In this document: positions 35,537 through 43,386 of the stretch, one piece after another
Numbering within the stretch: the stretch's first letter is position 1
Layout: each line of letters opens with the position of its first letter
Assembly (NCBI RefSeq): GCF_024171785.1
Contig: NZ_JAMTCK010000013.1
Span: 147,900 to 211,899, forward strand
DNA from: Goodfellowiella coeruleoviolacea
GTDB lineage: Bacteria > Actinomycetota > Actinomycetes > Mycobacteriales > Pseudonocardiaceae
DNA: 64,000 nt
Direction of reading: 5' to 3'
Notes under the pieces: model-generated
Told to the model about the DNA's origin: nothing
Seen by the model: the letters and a program-made list of their open reading frames with translations, nothing else
Database searches by the model: none
Position numbers and translations under genes: made by a program

Positions 35537-36184
35537 TCAGGCTTGTTGTTGGCCGGCCTGGGCCTGGGAGATGTGCCTGGCGATCTTCTCGGGCAGTTCG
35601 ATGGGCAGCGGGGTGCGCACCGGCAGCGGGTGGCCGCCCCGCACCACCACGGTGCCGCGCACCAGGTCCCGCAGGGCCGTGGCCACGGCGTCGGCGTGCT
35701 CCTGGGGACCGGCGCCCACGGCGCGCAGCATCCAGCGGGGCCCGTCCACGCCGATGAACCGCACGGTCACGCCCTGGGTCAGGGCGACCAGTTCGGGGCC
35801 CCACTCGCCGGTCTCCCGGTTCACCCGGGCGCCGTCGCTGGTGAGCTGGGTGGTCAGCTCCTGGCTGACCTCCTTCCACAGCCCGCCCGACCGGGGTGCG
35901 GCAAAGGCGTTGACGGTGAGCTGGCCGCCCGGGGTGATCAGGTGCACGGCGCGCACCGCGCCGGCCGGGTCCATCTCCACCTGCAGCTGCGCGCCCACCG
36001 GCACCGGCAGCCGGACCGAGCCGAGGTCCAGGCGGGACACTCCGTCGTCGGGCGCGTCCGCCTCGTCGAACGGGCCGGTCACGTCCTCGTCGAACCGCTC
36101 GTCCGCGTCGAACTCGGCGTCGATCTCGGACCGCTGGTCGAACTGGTCGTGCTGCCGGCCGCGCTTGCGGCGCCTTCCGAACAT
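35537..36184 (-). CDS. DUF3710 domain-containing protein
   Basis: 215 residues. Starts MFGRRRKRGR, then an acidic disordered stretch (FDADERFDEDVTGPFDEADA), then the conserved domain with SRLDLGSVRLPVPVGAQLQV, GLWKEVSQELTTQLTSDGA, GEWGPELVA and VRFIGVDGPRWMLRAVGAG. No membrane segment. Function unknown, though actinobacteria keep it beside dut; here only 5 bp separate the two, so they are one operon with dut first. From memory this is Rv2696c. Confidence 0.9.
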   Translation of the reverse strand: MFGRRRKRGRQHDQFDQRSEIDAEFDADERFDEDVTGPFDEADAPDDGVSRLDLGSVRLPVPVGAQLQVEMDPAGAVRAVHLITPGGQLTVNAFAAPRSGGLWKEVSQELTTQLTSDGARVNRETGEWGPELVALTQGVTVRFIGVDGPRWMLRAVGAGPQEHADAVATALRDLVRGTVVVRGGHPLPVRTPLPIELPEKIARHISQAQAGQQQA

Positions 36185-36189
36185 CGTGT

Positions 36190-36813
36190 CTACCCCTCCG
36201 TCCCCTGCCGGCTCTGTGATCCGGCACCGTCCGCCGCCCCGCCGCCCGCCTCCGTGTTGACCGGCTCGACATTGGCCACTTCGGTGTTGGTCACGTCGGC
36301 GGAGATCTCAGCGCTGGGTGACGGTACTCGCACCGGGCCCTCCAGTGAGCCGTGGAACACGGGATGTCCACCGGTCGAGCCATACCCGCCGCTGCCGCGT
36401 TCTGACTCGGGCAGGTCGGTGAGGGAGTCCACCTCGCGGAACACGGCGTGCTCCACGCGTTGGATCACCAGTTGCGCGATCCGGTCACCGCGGGTCAGCA
36501 CCACCGGTTCCCGGCGGTCGTGGTTGATCAGGCAGATCCTGATCTCGCCCCGGTAGCCGGCGTCGATCGTGCCCGGGGTGTTCACCACGCTCAGCCCGAC
36601 CCGGGCCGCCAGCCCGGAGCGCGGGTGCACGAAGCCCGCGTACCCCTCGGGCAGCGCCACGGCGATGCCCGTGCCGACCACCACACGTTCACCCGGTTCG
36701 ATGACCACGTTCGTGGTGGTCACCAGGTCCGCGCCGGCGTCTCCCGGACGGGCGTAGCTGGGCAACGGGACACCCGGGTCGAGCCGGGTCAGCAGGACCT
36801 CCACGGTGGGCAC
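36190..36813 (-). CDS. dut: dUTP diphosphatase with a C-terminal extension
   Basis: 207 residues from GTG 36813. It hydrolyses dUTP to dUMP, keeping uracil out of DNA and feeding dTMP synthesis. The five dUTPase motifs are present: [38 protein letters not shown] (catalytic Asp), [11 protein letters not shown] and [11 protein letters not shown], the arm that closes the neighbour's site. Motif five normally ends the protein near residue 150; here about 57 further residues follow, Ser/Thr/Glu-rich with repeats of [22 protein letters not shown] box 8 nt before the start suggests a leaderless mRNA, back-to-back with the DUF3093 promoter. Confidence 0.94.
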   Translation of the reverse strand: MPTVEVLLTRLDPGVPLPSYARPGDAGADLVTTTNVVIEPGERVVVGTGIAVALPEGYAGFVHPRSGLAARVGLSVVNTPGTIDAGYRGEIRICLINHDRREPVVLTRGDRIAQLVIQRVEHAVFREVDSLTDLPESERGSGGYGSTGGHPVFHGSLEGPVRVPSPSAEISADVTNTEVANVEPVNTEAGGGAADGAGSQSRQGTEG

Positions 36814-36821
36814 GGCGCGCG

Positions 36822-36831
36822 AGACTACCCT
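36822..36831. promoter_or_regulatory. Back-to-back -10 boxes sharing TA (dut / DUF3093)
   Basis: AGACTACCCT reads as TACCCT on plus (36826-36831), 6 nt before the DUF3093 GTG, and as TAGTCT on minus (36827-36822), 8 nt before the dut GTG. The two boxes share the central TA. Both mRNAs would be leaderless, and only one polymerase can use the site at a time. Confidence 0.65.
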
Positions 36832-36837
36832 GAACCC

Positions 36838-37350
36838 GTGACCGACAGGGCAGGTGCGGCCATGACCCGCGAGAACAGCAGCGAGCAGCCCGGGCGGCAG
36901 GTGCGGCCCGAGTTCTCCGAACGACTCTCCGTGCCCTGGTGGGGGTGGCCGTTGCCGCTGGTGGCCGGCTGCCTGCTGGCGGCCGAGGTGAACATGGGTT
37001 TCCCCGGCATCTGGTACTGGCTGCCCTACCTGGTGGCGGTGCCGCTGGTGGTGCTGCTGTTGCTGATGTTCGGCCGGACCAGGGTGCGGCTGGCCGACGA
37101 CGAGCTGTGGGTGGGTGACGCGCACCTGCCGGTGGAGTTCATCGACTCGGTCGAGGCGATCTCGGCCAAGGACAAGCGCAAGGCGCTCGGCCCCGAACTG
37201 GACCCCAGGGCGTTCGTGCTGCACCGCGGCTGGGTCGGGCCGGTGCTGCGGGTGCGGTTGAACGACCCGGACGACCCGACCCCCTACTGGCTGTTCAGCG
37301 TCCGCGCCGCGGACCGGTTGGCCGAGCTGCTGCGCGAGCGCATCCGCTGA
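36838..37350 (+). CDS. DUF3093 membrane protein
   Basis: 170 residues from GTG 36838; ATG 36862 is an alternative, but the TACCCT box 6 nt before the GTG supports a leaderless start there. Family marks: [21 protein letters not shown], then two membrane helices (about 37-57 and 60-83, with [21 protein letters not shown]), [18 protein letters not shown] and [19 protein letters not shown]. The C-terminal half is a soluble domain after the helices, resembling a PH-like fold. Function unknown. It is convergent with DUF4193, with a long hairpin between. Confidence 0.9.
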   Translation: MTDRAGAAMTRENSSEQPGRQVRPEFSERLSVPWWGWPLPLVAGCLLAAEVNMGFPGIWYWLPYLVAVPLVVLLLLMFGRTRVRLADDELWVGDAHLPVEFIDSVEAISAKDKRKALGPELDPRAFVLHRGWVGPVLRVRLNDPDDPTPYWLFSVRAADRLAELLRERIR

Positions 37351-37380
37351 GCCGGCCGGGTCGGCGGGATCGGGACGGGT

Positions 37381-37445
37381 CAACGACAACGCGCCGGGTC
37401 GCACCCCGTTTCGGGGTGGCGGCCCGGCGCGTCGCGGTTGTCGTG
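37381..37445. terminator. Long hairpin between convergent DUF3093 and DUF4193 genes
   Basis: The outer arms CGACAAC (from 37384) and GTTGTCG (to 37443), the middle CGCGCCGGG/CCCGGCGCG and the inner ACCCCG/CGGGGT form an interrupted stem of more than 20 bp with a TTT loop. It probably ends both transcripts. Confidence 0.75.
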
Positions 37446-37473
37446 CGGTGCGGCCGTCAAGCCGATGTGGCCA

Positions 37474-37773
37474 TCACGCGCAGTCGCGGCAGATGTACTG
37501 CCCGTTGTTCTCCTCGGCGAGCCTGCTGCGGTGGTGCACCAGGAAGCACCGGGAGCAGGTGAACTCGTCAGCCTGCTTCGGCAGCACCTTGAAGGTGAGT
37601 TCCTCACCCGACAGGTCGGCACCGGGAAGCTCGAAGTTCTCTGCGGTCGCGTCTTCGTCGACGTCGACCACACCTGACTGCGTCTCGTTACGCCGCGCCT
37701 TCAACTCCTCAAGGGAGTCCTCAGCGAGCTCGTCCGCTTCGCTGCGGCGCGGAGCGTCGTAGTCGGTCGCCAT
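37474..37773 (-). CDS. DUF4193 zinc-ribbon protein
   Basis: 99 residues. Acidic N-terminal half (SEADELAEDSLEELKARRNE, then VDVDEDATAENFELPGADL), then a C-terminal zinc ribbon: TCSRCFLVHHRSRLAEEN, then YICRDCA at the very end. The four Cys can hold one zinc. Members are highly conserved in actinobacteria and sit beside dut/DUF3093/cei, as in Rv2699c; the function is not established. ATG 37773 with an AGGGGTGAAAAG leader. The long 5' space (about 440 bp) suggests its own, possibly regulated, promoter. Confidence 0.92.
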   Translation of the reverse strand: MATDYDAPRRSEADELAEDSLEELKARRNETQSGVVDVDEDATAENFELPGADLSGEELTFKVLPKQADEFTCSRCFLVHHRSRLAEENNGQYICRDCA

Positions 37774-38215
37774 CTCTTACTTTTCACCCCTGCGGTCGAC
37801 GGAGACTGTGTTCGTGCCGCTGGTCAACGTCCCAGCGCCCCAATTTGTGCCCTCCGCCCACGTGACGGAGGTCTCGTGCCCACGGTCGGACGCCCACCCC
37901 CTGAGAACGCGTGTGCCAGTCCGACCATCGTGTGCAGAGCGCGGAGAGGGTAGCCCACCGCGCGCGGTTTCGCGCATCGGGTCACCCACAGGGAGTCCAT
38001 GCCACGAAAGGACCTGGCCTAGCTGGCCGGATACGCTGGTGACCAGTGTTGCCACCTCGTGCGGAGCGTGATGCTTGTCATTCACACTATGACTGTCCGC
38101 GTCGACCCGATCGCGTGCCGCAACGGCAGCGCCGGGGGTATGCGACCCCACGGGGAAACGCGGCAACACCTAGGCTGATCAACGCGAACAACTCAGTGAC
38201 CGGGGAAACACTTCT
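37774..38215. other. 442-bp divergent region DUF4193 / cei
   Basis: Carries promoters for both neighbours. On plus, TAGGCT (38171-38176) is a good -10 box for cei. The word GTGACCGGG occurs twice 20 bp apart (38196 and 38216), the second being the cei start. A minus-strand open frame of 130 codons here shows no motif and is not called. Confidence 0.5.
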
Positions 38216-38983
38216 GTGACCGGGCAAGTGGCGAACTTCAGTAACCGGGCTAGTGGCGCGAGGCCAGGAAGGACGGCGGACGTGGGTGCCGCGGGCGTCA
38301 GGGGGAGCAGTCGGTTGTCGCGTTACCGGCGGCGGCGACCGCTACCGGCGTTGGCGCTCTTCGTCATCCTGGGCATGGTGGCGGTCTTCGTCTGGGTCGA
38401 GGTGCTCAGCGACGCCAACGACGTGAACGCGGCCACCCGGTGCAATGCTCCGACGAACCCCTCGCTGGGGCCGTCCGGGGAACCCGCCGCCCCGGTGGGG
38501 CAGGTGCTCGGGCACGACGCCCTTGACCGCACCGACCCGATCCCGGTCAACGAGGTGCAGGTGCGGGTGTTCAACGGCAGCACCCGGCGCAACCAGGCCA
38601 AGTACGCGGCGACCGCGCTGACCGAGCTGGGCTTCCAGCAGGCGGCGGAACCGGACAACGACCCGGTGTACCCGGCCAGCGACCTCAACTGCCGCGGCCA
38701 GATCAGGTTCGGCGCGAACGGCGCGCAGGCCGCGCGCACGCTCAGCATCGTGGAGCCGTGCCTGGAGTTGGTCCGCGACGACCGGCAGGACGCCACAGTG
38801 GACTTCGCCGTGGGCGAGAAGTTCGACGAGACCAAGCCGAACGGCGACGCGCGCAAGGTGCTCGACCAGCTCAAGGCGTGGGCGGAGCAGCACCCCGAGC
38901 AGCCGGGCGGGCAGGTCGCCGAGGCCAGCCAGCCCACCCTGGACCCCGCGCTGCTGCAGGCCGCCCGCAACGTGCGCTGCTGA
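38216..38983 (+). CDS. cei: Cell envelope integrity protein Cei (LytR C-terminal domain)
   Basis: 255 residues from GTG 38216. A basic cytoplasmic start (RLSRYRRRRPLP) leads into one membrane helix (about 45-64, ALALFVILGMVAVFVWVEVL). The extracytoplasmic part has the LytR_C domain: VNEVQVRVFNGSTRRNQAKY, TALTELGFQQ, IRFGANGAQAARTLSIVEPC, plus two further Cys that could form a disulfide. The domain binds or positions wall polymers. Rv2700 of M. tuberculosis, which I recall as needed for envelope integrity and virulence, is the likely counterpart. No ribosome site is strong. Confidence 0.9.
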   Translation: MTGQVANFSNRASGARPGRTADVGAAGVRGSSRLSRYRRRRPLPALALFVILGMVAVFVWVEVLSDANDVNAATRCNAPTNPSLGPSGEPAAPVGQVLGHDALDRTDPIPVNEVQVRVFNGSTRRNQAKYAATALTELGFQQAAEPDNDPVYPASDLNCRGQIRFGANGAQAARTLSIVEPCLELVRDDRQDATVDFAVGEKFDETKPNGDARKVLDQLKAWAEQHPEQPGGQVAEASQPTLDPALLQAARNVRC

Positions 38984-39122
38984 CGCCGCCGCCGGGCCCG
39001 TGCGCCCTCCCGGCAGCCGGGCGGCACCGGGCGGCACCGTGCGGCCCCCGCCGGTCCGCAGCGGTCAGGGCCCGCGTCAGGGCCCGCGCTCAGGGGCTTG
39101 GGCGGCTGGGTGGCGGTCAGAG

Positions 39123-39956
39123 TCAGACAGCGGCGAAGCCGCAGTCGTGCAGGGCGGCGTGCAGCTCGTCGACGATGCCCGGGGTCGCGGCCACCGTGGC
39201 GTCCGCGCCGAACCTGTTGTCCGCATCGCCCGGCAGGGTGACGATGGCGCCGGCCTCGGCCGCCACCAGGGCTCCGGCGGCCCAGTCCCACCGGTTGAGG
39301 CCATGCTCCACGTATGCGTCCGCCCAGCCCGCCGCCACCGCGCACAGGTCCAGCGAGGCCGCTCCCGCGCGGCGGATGTCCCGTACCCTGGGCAGCAGGT
39401 TGGCGACCATCTCGGCCTGCCGCGCGCGGCGTTCGACGCGGTAGGCGAAACCGGTGGCCACCAGGGACAGGTCCAGCCTGGTGGTGGTGGACACCCGCAG
39501 CCGGGCACCGTCCAGGTAGGCGCCGTGTCCGCGCGCCGCGGTCCACGCCCGGCCGGACACGGGCTCGACCACCGCTCCCGCCAGTGACACCCCGTCCAGC
39601 TGTGCGGCGATGGACACCGCGTACCAGGGCATGCCGTAGAGGTAGTTGACCGTGCCGTCGATCGGGTCGACCACCCAGCGCAGCCCGGCCGTGGTCGAGT
39701 TCCCGCCCTCCTCCTCGCCGAGCACCGGCTCGCCGGGGCGGAGTTCGGCGAGCCTGGTCCGGACCAGCCGCTCGGCGGCCCGGTCGCCGGCGGTCACCAC
39801 ATCTGTCGCACTGGACTTGGTGTCCACCTGGTCGACGGCGGCGCGCCTGGTGGTGAGCACCAGCTCACCCGCTTCGGTGGCGACGCGCAGCGCGGTGTCG
39901 ACCAACTCGTGGAGGTCGTGCCTCAAATTGTTCCTCTTCACATACTCGCAGGACAC
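39123..39956 (-). CDS. suhB: Inositol monophosphatase family protein (SuhB)
   Basis: 277 residues at most. Magnesium-dependent phosphatase; motifs are VLGEEEGGNS (Glu), WVVDPIDGTVNYLYGMPW (Asp-Pro-Ile-Asp-Gly-Thr) and LNRWDWAAGALVAAEAG (Trp-Asp). In actinomycetes it may supply inositol for phosphatidylinositol or mycothiol. The start is uncertain: GTG 39956 lacks a good ribosome site, while an in-frame TTG 30 bp later (reading LRHDLHELVD) has GAAGAGG six bases before it. It is divergent from ppgK over a shared promoter element. Confidence 0.93.
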   Translation of the reverse strand: MSCEYVKRNNLRHDLHELVDTALRVATEAGELVLTTRRAAVDQVDTKSSATDVVTAGDRAAERLVRTRLAELRPGEPVLGEEEGGNSTTAGLRWVVDPIDGTVNYLYGMPWYAVSIAAQLDGVSLAGAVVEPVSGRAWTAARGHGAYLDGARLRVSTTTRLDLSLVATGFAYRVERRARQAEMVANLLPRVRDIRRAGAASLDLCAVAAGWADAYVEHGLNRWDWAAGALVAAEAGAIVTLPGDADNRFGADATVAATPGIVDELHAALHDCGFAAV

Positions 39957-39970
39957 CTATGGACTACACC

Positions 39971-39980
39971 AGGCTAGATT
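39971..39980. promoter_or_regulatory. Back-to-back -10 boxes sharing TA (suhB / ppgK)
   Basis: AGGCTAGATT reads TAGATT on plus (39975-39980) for ppgK and TAGCCT on minus (39976-39971) for suhB. The layout A-N3-TA-N3-T is the same as between dut and DUF3093 at 36822-36831. Confidence 0.6.
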
Positions 39981-40024
39981 CTGCGGACACCACGGACTGA
40001 ATCGAGTAGGAAGGGACCACGGGG

Positions 40025-40789
40025 ATGGGCGGTACTACCCGCGGGTTCGGGGTTGACATTGGCGGTTCGGGCATCAAGGGCGGCCTTGTTGACCTGGAGG
40101 CAGGTGCGCTGGAGGGTGAGCGTCTTCGCATCCCCACGCCGCAGCCGTCGACCCCGGAGGCGGTCGCCGACGTGGTCGCCGAGATCGTCGAGAAGTTCGC
40201 CTGGGACGGCCCGGTCGGCATCACCCTGCCCTGCGTTGTGAAGCAGGGCACAGCGCTGACAGCGGCCAACGTCGACAAGCGGTGGATCAACACCGACGCC
40301 GCCGCGCTGTTCGCGATCCGGCTCGGGTTGGCCAAGGACCAGGTGGTGGTGCTCAACGACGCGGACGCGGCCGGCCTGGCGGAGATGCGGTTCGGCGCGG
40401 GGGTGAACCGGTCCGGGGTGGTCACGCTGCTCACCTTCGGCACCGGCATCGGCAGCGCGCTGTTCCTGAACGGCAACCTGGTGCCCAACACCGAGTTCGG
40501 CCACCTGGAGGTGGACGGCCACGACGCGGAGAAGCGCGCGGCCGCCTCGGTGAAGGAGGACAAGGACCTGTCCTGGGAGGAGTGGGCCGAGCGGGTGAGC
40601 CGGTACCTGGGCGCGCTGGAGAACCTGCTCTGGCCGGATCTGATCATCGCCGGCGGTGGGGTGAGCAAGAAGGCGGAGAAGTGGCTGCCGTTGTTGAAGG
40701 TGCGCAGTGAGGTGGTCGCGGCGGCGCTGAAGAACGACGCCGGCATCGTCGGCGCCGCCTCGGCGGCCAGCGGCGGCATCGGGCACTGA
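40025..40789 (+). CDS. ppgK: Polyphosphate glucokinase
   Basis: 254 residues, ATG 40025, with AGGAAGGG upstream. ROK-fold kinase phosphorylating glucose with polyphosphate (and usually ATP). [17 protein letters not shown] is phosphate loop 1; [23 protein letters not shown] and [14 protein letters not shown] (catalytic Asp region) follow; [19 protein letters not shown] is phosphate loop 2; [19 protein letters not shown] closes the fold. It lacks the Cys zinc motif of ROK repressors, as expected for PpgK. It precedes sigA on the same strand but is separated by a large inverted repeat and the sigA promoter. Confidence 0.96.
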   Translation: MGGTTRGFGVDIGGSGIKGGLVDLEAGALEGERLRIPTPQPSTPEAVADVVAEIVEKFAWDGPVGITLPCVVKQGTALTAANVDKRWINTDAAALFAIRLGLAKDQVVVLNDADAAGLAEMRFGAGVNRSGVVTLLTFGTGIGSALFLNGNLVPNTEFGHLEVDGHDAEKRAAASVKEDKDLSWEEWAERVSRYLGALENLLWPDLIIAGGGVSKKAEKWLPLLKVRSEVVAAALKNDAGIVGAASAASGGIGH

Positions 40790-40810
40790 CCCTCGCGCCA
40801 CCACTGCCGG

Positions 40811-40908
40811 ACGACGAGAACCGCACCCCGTTCTAGCTGCACTGATGCTGGTTGACGCGAGTTTGCTGGCCGCGTGGAGCAACCAGGTGCGGTTCTCGTC
40901 GTTACAAT
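40811..40908 (+). promoter_or_regulatory. 17-bp perfect inverted repeat leading into the sigA promoter
   Basis: ACGACGAGAACCGCACC (40811-40827) and GGTGCGGTTCTCGTCGT (40886-40902) are exact complements 58 bp apart. Inside, CTGGTTG (40848-40854) pairs with CAACCAG (40880-40886). The right arm ends directly at TACAAT (40903-40908), a near-consensus -10 box, so it covers the -35 region. It may end ppgK transcripts, bind a regulator, or both. Confidence 0.8.
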
Positions 40909-41067
40909 GGAACGGTGCCCACGACCAAGGGCCGGCGGCGGGAGAGCGGTTGGGACCGCAAGCTCTCCTGACGCGGACTCTCAGGCCGATGGGTTCTCCC
41001 CCGAATTCTGGCGACCGAAGTTCGCGCGCTTTGGTCTGCCGTGATCGATCGTCGCGAAAGGGCGTAC

Positions 41068-42456
41068 GTGGCAGCCGCAGAAACCGCAACCCGACGCTCC
41101 AGCACCGCCGCGAGCGCCGCCAAGACGAGCCAGGCCACCACCACCACGACGGCCGCGGTAAGGGCGGAGCCTGACGAGGCCGCCAAGCCGACCACCGGGC
41201 GGAAGACCGCGGCCAGGTCGACCGGCGCGAAGAAGTCGGCGACCGGCCGGACCACCAAGGCGGCATCGCCGGGCGCCAAGACCACCAGGGCGCCCAAGAA
41301 GACCGCTGGCAAGGCGAGCCCGACCAAGGCCAAGAAGGTCTCCGACTCCGACGAGCCGGACGACCTGGAGTCGCCGGACGTCGAGGACCTCGCCGACGTC
41401 GAGGTCGACCTCGTCGACGACGACGTCACCGACGAGGCCGAGGCTGAGGAGCCGAAGCCGGGTGACGGCGACTTCGTCTGGGACGAGGAGGAGTCCGAGG
41501 CCCTCCGGCAGGCCCGCAAGGACGCCGAGCTGACGGCGTCGGCCGACTCGGTTCGGGCCTACCTCAAGCAGATCGGCAAGGTCGCGCTGCTCAACGCCGA
41601 GGAGGAGGTCGAACTCGCCAAGCGGATCGAGGCCGGCCTCTACGCGGCCGAGCGGGTGCGCCGCGCCGAGGAGGAGAACGAGAAGCTCGTTCCGCAGATG
41701 CGCCGCGACCTCCAGTGGATCGTCCGCGACGGTGAGCGGGCCAAGCGCCACCTGCTGGAGGCGAACCTGCGGCTGGTGGTCTCGCTGGCCAAGCGCTACA
41801 CCGGCCGGGGCATGGCGTTCCTGGACCTGATCCAGGAGGGCAACCTCGGTCTGATCCGCGCGGTGGAGAAGTTCGACTACACCAAGGGTTACAAGTTCTC
41901 CACCTACGCGACCTGGTGGATCCGGCAGGCCATCACCAGGGCCATGGCCGACCAGGCCAGGACCATCCGCATCCCGGTGCACATGGTCGAGGTGATCAAC
42001 AAGCTCGGCCGCATCCAGCGGGAGCTGCTCCAGGACCTCGGCCGTGAGCCCACGCCGGAGGAACTGGCCAAGGAGATGGACATCACCCCGGAGAAGGTGC
42101 TGGAGATCCAGCAGTACGCCCGGGAGCCGATCTCGCTGGACCAGACCATCGGCGACGAGGGCGACAGCCAGCTCGGCGACTTCATCGAGGACTCCGAGGC
42201 GGTCGTCGCGGTGGACGCGGTGTCCTTCACCCTGCTGCAGGACCAGCTGCAGTCGGTGTTGGCCACGCTGTCCGAGCGGGAGGCGGGCGTGGTCCGGCTG
42301 CGGTTCGGCCTGACCGACGGGCAGCCGCGCACCCTGGACGAGATCGGCCAGGTGTACGGCGTGACCCGGGAGCGCATCCGGCAGATCGAGTCGAAGACCA
42401 TGTCGAAGCTGCGCCACCCGTCGCGGTCCCAGGTGCTCCGCGACTACCTCGACTGA
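41068..42456 (+). CDS. sigA: Principal RNA polymerase sigma factor SigA (RpoD/HrdB)
   Basis: 462 residues from GTG 41068, with GAAAGGG five bases before it; GTG 41041 is in frame but has no site. The Lys/Ala/Thr-rich N-terminus (1-85) and an acidic stretch (90-135) are region 1.1-like. Then region 1.2 ([20 protein letters not shown]), region 2 ([32 protein letters not shown]), region 3, and region 4 with the helix-turn-helix [20 protein letters not shown] and the end [14 protein letters not shown]. It directs housekeeping transcription in all growth conditions. The C-terminal two thirds match, from memory, mycobacterial SigA almost residue for residue. A hairpin terminator follows. Confidence 0.98.
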   Translation: MAAAETATRRSSTAASAAKTSQATTTTTAAVRAEPDEAAKPTTGRKTAARSTGAKKSATGRTTKAASPGAKTTRAPKKTAGKASPTKAKKVSDSDEPDDLESPDVEDLADVEVDLVDDDVTDEAEAEEPKPGDGDFVWDEEESEALRQARKDAELTASADSVRAYLKQIGKVALLNAEEEVELAKRIEAGLYAAERVRRAEEENEKLVPQMRRDLQWIVRDGERAKRHLLEANLRLVVSLAKRYTGRGMAFLDLIQEGNLGLIRAVEKFDYTKGYKFSTYATWWIRQAITRAMADQARTIRIPVHMVEVINKLGRIQRELLQDLGREPTPEELAKEMDITPEKVLEIQQYAREPISLDQTIGDEGDSQLGDFIEDSEAVVAVDAVSFTLLQDQLQSVLATLSEREAGVVRLRFGLTDGQPRTLDEIGQVYGVTRERIRQIESKTMSKLRHPSRSQVLRDYLD

Positions 42457-42489
42457 GCTGCCCCTTCGCGACACGCGCACAGCCCGCAG

Positions 42490-42529
42490 CGGTGCCCCTG
42501 GCCGGTCAGCACGACGGCCGGGGGCACCG
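42490..42529 (+). terminator. Hairpin after sigA
   Basis: CGGTGCCCCTGGCCG (42490-42504) pairs with CGGCCGGGGGCACCG (42515-42529), 15 bp with one G-U pair and a 10-nt loop, 33 bp past the stop. Confidence 0.8.
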
Positions 42530-42775
42530 GTGCGTTCGGGGGCGTTCTGGGGTGGCTGTCGAGCGGCCTTGGCCGGCCCTGGGCCCGCTGGCGGCTGGTG
42601 TGCGTGGGCGGCCGGCGGCGCCGTTGGTGGGCTGACGGGCCGGGTGGCGCGGTCGGCCGGTGTTCGCCGTGCGTGAACGCGGGAAGCATTCGAAAGCACG
42701 GAAACGTTAGGTAGAGCGATTGATCGCTGCGACATCCGGGTAGTTCCTGACGTGACGGCAATCGCCAACCGCCTG
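42530..42775. other. Space between sigA terminator and the DUF7455 promoter
   Basis: No gene is seen in this part of the 446-bp gap. From about 42660 onward it is less GC-rich, leading into the ECF-type promoter at 42776. Confidence 0.4.
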
Positions 42776-42801
42776 GGAACACTGACGTACGGCCGAGCGT
42801 C
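42776..42801 (+). promoter_or_regulatory. ECF-type promoter of the DUF7455 gene
   Basis: GGAAC (42776-42780), 17 bp, CGTC (42798-42801). This is the layout of stress sigma factor promoters (SigE/SigH/SigR type). It lies about 100 bp before the ATG at 42903 and is spaced exactly like the sigB promoter at 61712. Confidence 0.55.
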
Positions 42802-42902
42802 TGCAAGAGTGGAACTAGCGAGCACCGCGGACCAGCCAGGGCGCTGTGGTCGCAGCCGGATCAATGGCACCAACCCTGGTGCCGGGACGGAGGGAGACAC
42901 CC

Positions 42903-43082
42903 ATGACCACCACGCTCACCCGCCCCGAGCTGACCGCTGCAGACCGTTGCGACCGCTGCGGGGCCGCCGCGCAGATCCGCGCAGTGCTTCCGACCGGCGG
43001 TGAACTGCTGTTCTGCGGTCACCACGCGCGTGAACACCGGGCGAAGCTGCGGGAGCTGTCGGCCGAGATCCAGGAGGGCTGA
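42903..43082 (+). CDS. Small DUF7455 zinc-binding protein
   Basis: 59 residues, ATG 42903, preceded by GGAGGGAG. ADRCDRCGAAAQIRAVLP, then LLFCGHHAREHRAKLRELS: two Cys and a Cys-His-His cluster that could hold zinc, followed by a charged helix. Conserved in actinobacteria close to sigA; function unknown. The gene ends before a textbook terminator and appears to be driven by an ECF-type promoter, so it may be a stress-response protein. Too short for many gene finders, but the ribosome site, motif and terminator together support it well. Confidence 0.9.
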   Translation: MTTTLTRPELTAADRCDRCGAAAQIRAVLPTGGELLFCGHHAREHRAKLRELSAEIQEG

Positions 43083-43104
43083 CCGCACCCGCACTCCGGG
43101 CGCA

Positions 43105-43150
43105 CAGGGCGGGCGAGACACCCAGGTCTCGCCCGCCCTGGTGTTTTTTC
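43105..43150 (+). terminator. Rho-independent terminator with T run
   Basis: CAGGGCGGGCGAGAC (43105-43119) pairs perfectly with GTCTCGCCCGCCCTG (43126-43140) around a 6-nt loop, followed by GTGTTTTTTC. It is the only hairpin noticed in this window with a real T tract. Confidence 0.95.
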
Positions 43151-43252
43151 TTCCCGGTGCCACCCGCTGGCCCGCCACCCGGTACGAGCCCGCCGAGCCG
43201 CCTGAGCCGGAACCGGCGCGCCGACCCGCGGTGCGGAACCCGGGCCCGCGGC

Positions 43253-43285
43253 GATGAGGTCGACGAGGTCGATGAGGTCGACGAG
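43253..43285. repeat. 9-bp tandem repeat GA(T/C)GAGGTC
   Basis: Nearly four units of GATGAGGTC/GACGAGGTC in alternating order (an 18-bp unit twice, the last copy three bases short) in the space between the DUF7455 terminator and the ROK regulator's 3' end. No gene covers it. Confidence 0.85.
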
Positions 43286-43386
43286 TTTCCGGCACGTCCG
43301 AGGTCAGTACCCGGTGCGGACCGGACCAACCAGAGGCCGGGGCGTGTCCTCGCCGCGTGGAAGCCGCTCGGGTGCGGCGGCGCGGC

